Shown here: positions 59,191 through 64,000 of the stretch, piece by piece
Position numbering within the stretch: the first letter of the stretch is position 1
How the letters are laid out: the number at the start of each line of letters is the position of its first letter
DNA from: Uranotaenia lowii
Lineage: Eukaryota > Arthropoda > Insecta > Diptera > Culicidae
Direction of reading: 5' to 3'
DNA length: 64,000 nt
NCBI RefSeq assembly: GCF_029784155.1
Contig: NC_073691.1
Location: 127,906,714-127,970,713 of the forward strand
Notes under the pieces: generated by a model
The model's database searches: none
What the model was told of the DNA's origin: nothing
What the model saw: only the letters and a program-made list of their open reading frames with translations
Made by a program: the position numbers and the translations under genes

Positions 59191-60164
59191 ATTTTAACCC
59201 AACACAGAAGTGGCATATCCCAAGCACCGTTTCAATATTTTTCAACTTTCATTTGAAGCAGTTTCAATACGGCACAAGTTATCTACTGCACGAGCAGACA
59301 CTAAAACAAGCGGTTTATTTTAACAACTGCTCTTAAAACTTTTGTTTAGCTAATTATCACTGTTATCAACAATTGTGGAGACAAAATCAGATTGATAGAC
59401 AAACACTATTTATTAAAAAGAAATAAAAAATTACAAAATATGTAGAAACTTTTTTTTTGGTTCTTTACATTACATGTTTAAATTATTTCACGAGTAGCTC
59501 CTGAGATCATACATTCACTAAAACTGAGAGTCCAGCACTCAAAAATATTACACAAAATATATGCGTACAAAAGTTGTAAAAAACCCTTTTCTCTCTTCTT
59601 GTGGCCTTTCGTTAAAACTTTCCGAAAGTTTATTCTTTTTCTTTTTATACCTCAGAATCAAATGCTTTCTTTGTCGTTTGAAACAAGTCTTATTTTTGCT
59701 CATTCTAGTGCTCCACAAGGAAATCAATTCGGACCATTTGTTTTTATGGTACTCTCAATAATAAACGAAAAATTTGATGATAACCGTCAACTGGGGCATC
59801 ATGCAACACTTTTCAATTCCAATGGCTTAAACTTAATGTCCGCAGATAATCATACCGCTTGTACATCAAAAGTTTTAAGGTTGATGGGATATCTAATTGA
59901 CGTAGTCAGAAATATTAGTGGTTTCACCAGTTATTCTTAAATTTACAAAAAACACGCGATTTTCACCCTACTAAGAAAAAGGGTAAGTTGCAACATGAAT
60001 TTAATGAGAAATCAAATGAAACGATTGAGAATTTGTGATGTCATTAAGCATAAAGCATTACTTGGAGTAATTTTTGGTTTTGTTCAAATTAAATATAGTG
60101 AATCCCCGATTTTGTCACCGATTTTGTCATCTTTTTTTGGCACGTTTTGTACAATTATTTTACT

Positions 60165-60664
60165 NNNNNNNNNNNNNNNNNNNNNNNNNNNNNNNNNNNN
60201 NNNNNNNNNNNNNNNNNNNNNNNNNNNNNNNNNNNNNNNNNNNNNNNNNNNNNNNNNNNNNNNNNNNNNNNNNNNNNNNNNNNNNNNNNNNNNNNNNNNN
60301 NNNNNNNNNNNNNNNNNNNNNNNNNNNNNNNNNNNNNNNNNNNNNNNNNNNNNNNNNNNNNNNNNNNNNNNNNNNNNNNNNNNNNNNNNNNNNNNNNNNN
60401 NNNNNNNNNNNNNNNNNNNNNNNNNNNNNNNNNNNNNNNNNNNNNNNNNNNNNNNNNNNNNNNNNNNNNNNNNNNNNNNNNNNNNNNNNNNNNNNNNNNN
60501 NNNNNNNNNNNNNNNNNNNNNNNNNNNNNNNNNNNNNNNNNNNNNNNNNNNNNNNNNNNNNNNNNNNNNNNNNNNNNNNNNNNNNNNNNNNNNNNNNNNN
60601 NNNNNNNNNNNNNNNNNNNNNNNNNNNNNNNNNNNNNNNNNNNNNNNNNNNNNNNNNNNNNNNN
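60165..60664. other. Assembly gap of exactly 500 N
   Basis: The round number suggests a placeholder of unknown true size. A dispersed repeat begins at its right edge, which probably caused the break. Open frames read through it are meaningless. Confidence 0.99.
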
Positions 60665-61355
60665 TGGGAAACCAAAAATGGAACATAGTTTTAGCAAATA
60701 ATATGGTTTATTGACATTCCACTAGTAATTTTTTTCGAAGCACTCATATCTTGATAAGTTATAATTTTGAAAGGTTTTGTTCTGCCCAATATCAAACTAT
60801 GCTATCTGAACGAGATATAATCTTGAAAGGAGCATATCTAAAATTGATATAATTTAGATATGATCGTATAGATTTTTTGATATAATTTGAGATATTTTAA
60901 CATCCTACGAGTACTGAATAATAACTCATTTAGATAGGAAAAAAATAGTATCAAAATATCTCATCTTGATATAATTAAGTTTTTCCCTCCTGATCAGGAT
61001 GCAAGTCTGTCAATCAGAATAAGATATAATTCAGATTGGAGAAATTTAAAATCGAAAATTTAGTGTAGGTACTTAATTATAACTGAATCAGATGTAAATA
61101 TCTTGGTGAGATACGTTTGAGTTATAATTTTGATATGCTCTCCTGATCGGGATTGGAATAAGAGCTTCAAACTTCCAATAAACGTTTTCGAAACATTTGC
61201 TTGCCCAGCAGAAAAAAACAACTGATTGAGATATAATTTTTTTTTTCGAAATGACCAAAACGAAAATTTTGATATCAAAGCTATATCTGAATAAGTTAAT
61301 AATATCTCGTTGAGATGGGTTTGTGTAACAATTTTGATATAATCTCCTGATCGGG
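60665..61355. mobile_element. TIR element cluster, CCCGATCAGGAG family, rearranged copy
   Basis: It begins at the right edge of the assembly gap. 60665-60998 is a direct copy of 14585-14918. 60999-61152 is an inverted copy of 14259-14405. 61153-61355 is a third, more diverged end finishing in ATCTCCTGATCGGG. The arrangement suggests nested or rearranged copies. Confidence 0.6.
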
Positions 61356-63489
61356 TGGGCCACCGCTTGTTCCATGGCTGTTATTGTTGATATTGGTTGA
61401 AAGGCGTACATCCAGAAAAATACTATTATGTATACCATAAGATTCTCTTATGAAGTGGCGCCCTAAGAAAAATCAATGAAATTTATAAGAATTGTCTTAT
61501 GACGCGAATGAACTCTGAAGATGGACACCTAATCCAATGAGGGTTTGTTGCTTTTCATTAGAGGCTCTTATTAGAACAGGAAGAAATTTCTCTTAAGAAT
61601 AATTCATGATATTTGACGTTCAAATCTTTCACTTTATTGTTTTCCGAATTGGTTTGGTATTAAATCATTCGTGCTAGCTATCAGCAGCACACCAACACCC
61701 GGTTCCCATGAAGTTTCCCATGAAGACCTTGCGTTTTTTGCCTGTCAGCATATTGAAAAGTAAACAAAAAAATATATTTTACTTGACAAATATATTTAGC
61801 GTTCACATCAAGAACATCAACTCAAATTACCAATCAGAAGATCACAATGACATTTACCTGTTATGGAAAACTTATAACTAACAATAGCGTGTGCTTCGTA
61901 CCGTTAGACGATGAAAAAACTGATGGAATGAATGAATGTGTTCATTATATTTTCACAATGCCGTTTCTCCTAATTTTCATAAGATGTTCATATAGAAACT
62001 GAAGGAATTTCATAAGACTCCTATGAACCACAATTTTACACTCTAAAAAGCGGTTCATCAGACGCATCTTATGAAAATTATAATAGGACTTTGCCTGAGT
62101 GTACAGTTTCATTCGAATCCCTGCAGACGTGGCTGATGTACGTGTTTCTTTATAAACGGAGTGTAAGTTTCAGTTATTTTTTTTTCGGTAATGAAAGTGT
62201 GACAGTGATTACCGAGAAACCGAGAAAAGTAGCCATTCTTCCCACCACCCACGGGGTGGAAAACTTAAAAATCCGGAAACATTTACCGATGATCGATCTC
62301 GGAGAATTACGAAACACCAAGCGTCTCCACCAGCATACTTGAACGGTTAAACGCAGAGAGAGAAATTTAAATCAATAAGGCCTTACACATGAACCACACA
62401 ACACAATTCAATCCGTAATAAAACCATGTAATTGTAACGGAATAACAGCCTAAACCGTTTGAACTGAAATGATCGAATCTAATCACGACTTTCTTCTTCA
62501 CAGAGTATAGGGAATAGGAGCTCGCCCGAAGGCTTACAAAACCTGGCTGCTCATTATGAAATCGAACACCAGTTAACTCTCTTTGTTCTTTGGCTCTATC
62601 TCGTTTCCGGGGCGGCTCGACAGAGTCGAAGTCGAAGTACGGATCCCTCTCCAGAGACCCTTCCGTTTCTTCCCTAGATCAGGGAATCATATAGGACTCA
62701 CGACTGAATCTTATAAAGCTGGGCAACACAAGAAAGGGTGGGTGGTCTTACATTAGGAAGTGGCGCTTAAGCCACCTGCTTACACAGGAAGCGTGTTCAG
62801 TCTCGCGTTATAACATTCCCCTTGAATTCTGTTTCTGAATTCTGATAAGCTTTGACTATCCAGCAACATTTACAACTTTTCAAACTAACAACTTTTTGTT
62901 TAGTTTGATAGCTTCTTGAATATTTTAAGCCAAGTCTATCAACAAACAAACGCAATTATTTTTTTCGGGATTGTTTCTATCATATGGTTCATCACCTTTG
63001 GAAAGGCAGCCAAAAACGCTGTAAGAAACAAAATATTAAAAAAAAACATTTTTGTACAATATTGAATACATTTTTTTGGAGTCCAAAATTTGTAAATTAT
63101 TGAAATAAAATCTAGTACAGACACAACCTAATTTTTGAATCAAAAATTTTGTTTTCCCATATAATATTGAAGCTTGTTGTGCTAAATCTGGACTTAATTT
63201 AAAAAATTTAAGGGATTTTATGGCTGTAAAAACAACCAAAAAAAATTTATGGTAGGTTTACAAATTTATGAATAAAAATTTTCCAACAAACCTCACAATA
63301 TTATTACATTTTTCGTTTTAAGTTAAATGTTGAATTCCTTTCTGTAAATTCATAAGAAATTTTCCAAAAATTTTAGAAAAAATCTTAATTAATTGTTGTA
63401 CATAGAGAATCTGAATTCAGAACAGGCAACAAATTTTGTTTATAAAGATGAATCTATCCTTAACACTAGAAGGACCGGAAAATTGGATA
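61356..63489. other. 3' intergenic sequence, nothing recognised
   Basis: AT-rich DNA with several CATAAGA/TCTTATG words between 61436 and 62075 that hint at an old fold-back element. No coding region, RNA gene or complete mobile element could be supported. Confidence 0.5.
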
Positions 63490-63491
63490 TA

Positions 63492-64000
63492 GGGGAGAAT
63501 GAGGATACTTGATCCCTGGGGATACTTGATTCCTTAGCTATATCTCGAAACTGGAATGTCTTACAAAGTTAAAATGTTCTAGAAAAATGTATCAAAATGA
63601 GCAAAATAACAATGCTTGTAGTTAAAAAATTATAACAAAATAATTGTTTGAGTAATTGAACTTTGTTTGAAAAATTTCACAAAATGTAACTTGAAGATCT
63701 TTTTTCATCACTTTAAAATGTTCCTTACATGGGAAAATTATAAAAAAAAATTTTGTTCCAATGTATCAATCGTTCGAGCGTAAAATGAACTTCATAATGC
63801 CATATTTTCAAAGTAATGGAAAACTCTCAATTTTTTTCAGAAAAAGTTTTCTAAAATGTTGATTATGGGTACAATTGATCCCCTAAAGTTGGGTACAATT
63901 GATCCCCCTTCCAAACGGCATATTCTTCTTCTGAATTGATCGTTATGATTGCTGATTACGAAATTACTAATATTTATCCAAAAACTAATATTTATCAAAC
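63492..64000 (+). mobile_element. TA-flanked element of the GGGGAGA family, cut by the window end
   Basis: Begins GGGGAGAATGAGGATACTTG after TA at 63490-63491, with internal repeats GGATACTTGAT and GGTACAATTGATCCCC. The terminal motif resembles the element at 2274-3181. The right end is outside the window. Confidence 0.55.

Noticed and set aside
59995..60714. Long open frames on both strands around 60.1-60.7 kb
   Set aside because: They run through 500 N; they are artefacts of the assembly gap.

Overview
This is a gene-poor, AT-rich, repeat-laden stretch of an insect genome. The only protein-coding gene I can support is an ortholog of Drosophila puckered (puc), the JNK-specific dual-specificity phosphatase. 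It lies on the + strand in four coding exons at 10283-10343, 22244-22354, 32355-32582 and 57650-58344. All junctions are GT-AG, all three introns are phase 1, and the joined reading frame is 364 codons plus a stop. The protein similarity, the large introns and the repeat types (a DD37E mariner of the kind known from mosquitoes, TA-, TTAA- and 8-bp-TSD MITEs, tRNA-derived SINEs) suggest a dipteran, most likely a mosquito. The species cannot be told from the sequence.

Layout. 1-8800 is 5' flanking DNA made mostly of old repeats: TA-flanked MITEs at 1399-1817 and 2274-3181, a SINE at 6203-6417, a fold-back MITE at 6811-7117 and an RNase H remnant of a non-LTR retrotransposon at 8157-8366. 8800-10282 is less repetitive and richer in CpG, and is the likely promoter and 5' UTR. 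Intron 1 (11.9 kb) holds a TIR element of the CCCGATCAGGAG family, a 2.8-kb TA-flanked DNA element and a 650-bp array of a 13-bp repeat. Intron 2 (10 kb) holds SINE and hAT-like fragments, a fold-back element and a TTAA-flanked piggyBac-type MITE. Intron 3 (25 kb) holds a hAT MITE with a perfect 8-bp target duplication, a dead mariner split by another TIR element, several fold-back elements and a hairpin with 146-bp arms. 58345-59190 is the 3' UTR. The rest is 3' flank with a 500-N assembly gap at 60165-60664.

The most interesting signal is regulatory. The introns of this JNK-pathway feedback phosphatase, intron 3 above all, are dense in AP-1 sites. I count 15 TGACTCA/TGAGTCA heptamers in intron 3, where about 3 are expected at an assumed 60% AT. 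The extended palindrome ATGACTCAT/ATGAGTCAT occurs 11 times in the window, where fewer than one is expected. This fits the known circuit in which JNK activates Jun/Fos, which induces puc, which switches JNK off. No CRISPR array, no functional tRNA or rRNA gene, and no second host gene could be supported.
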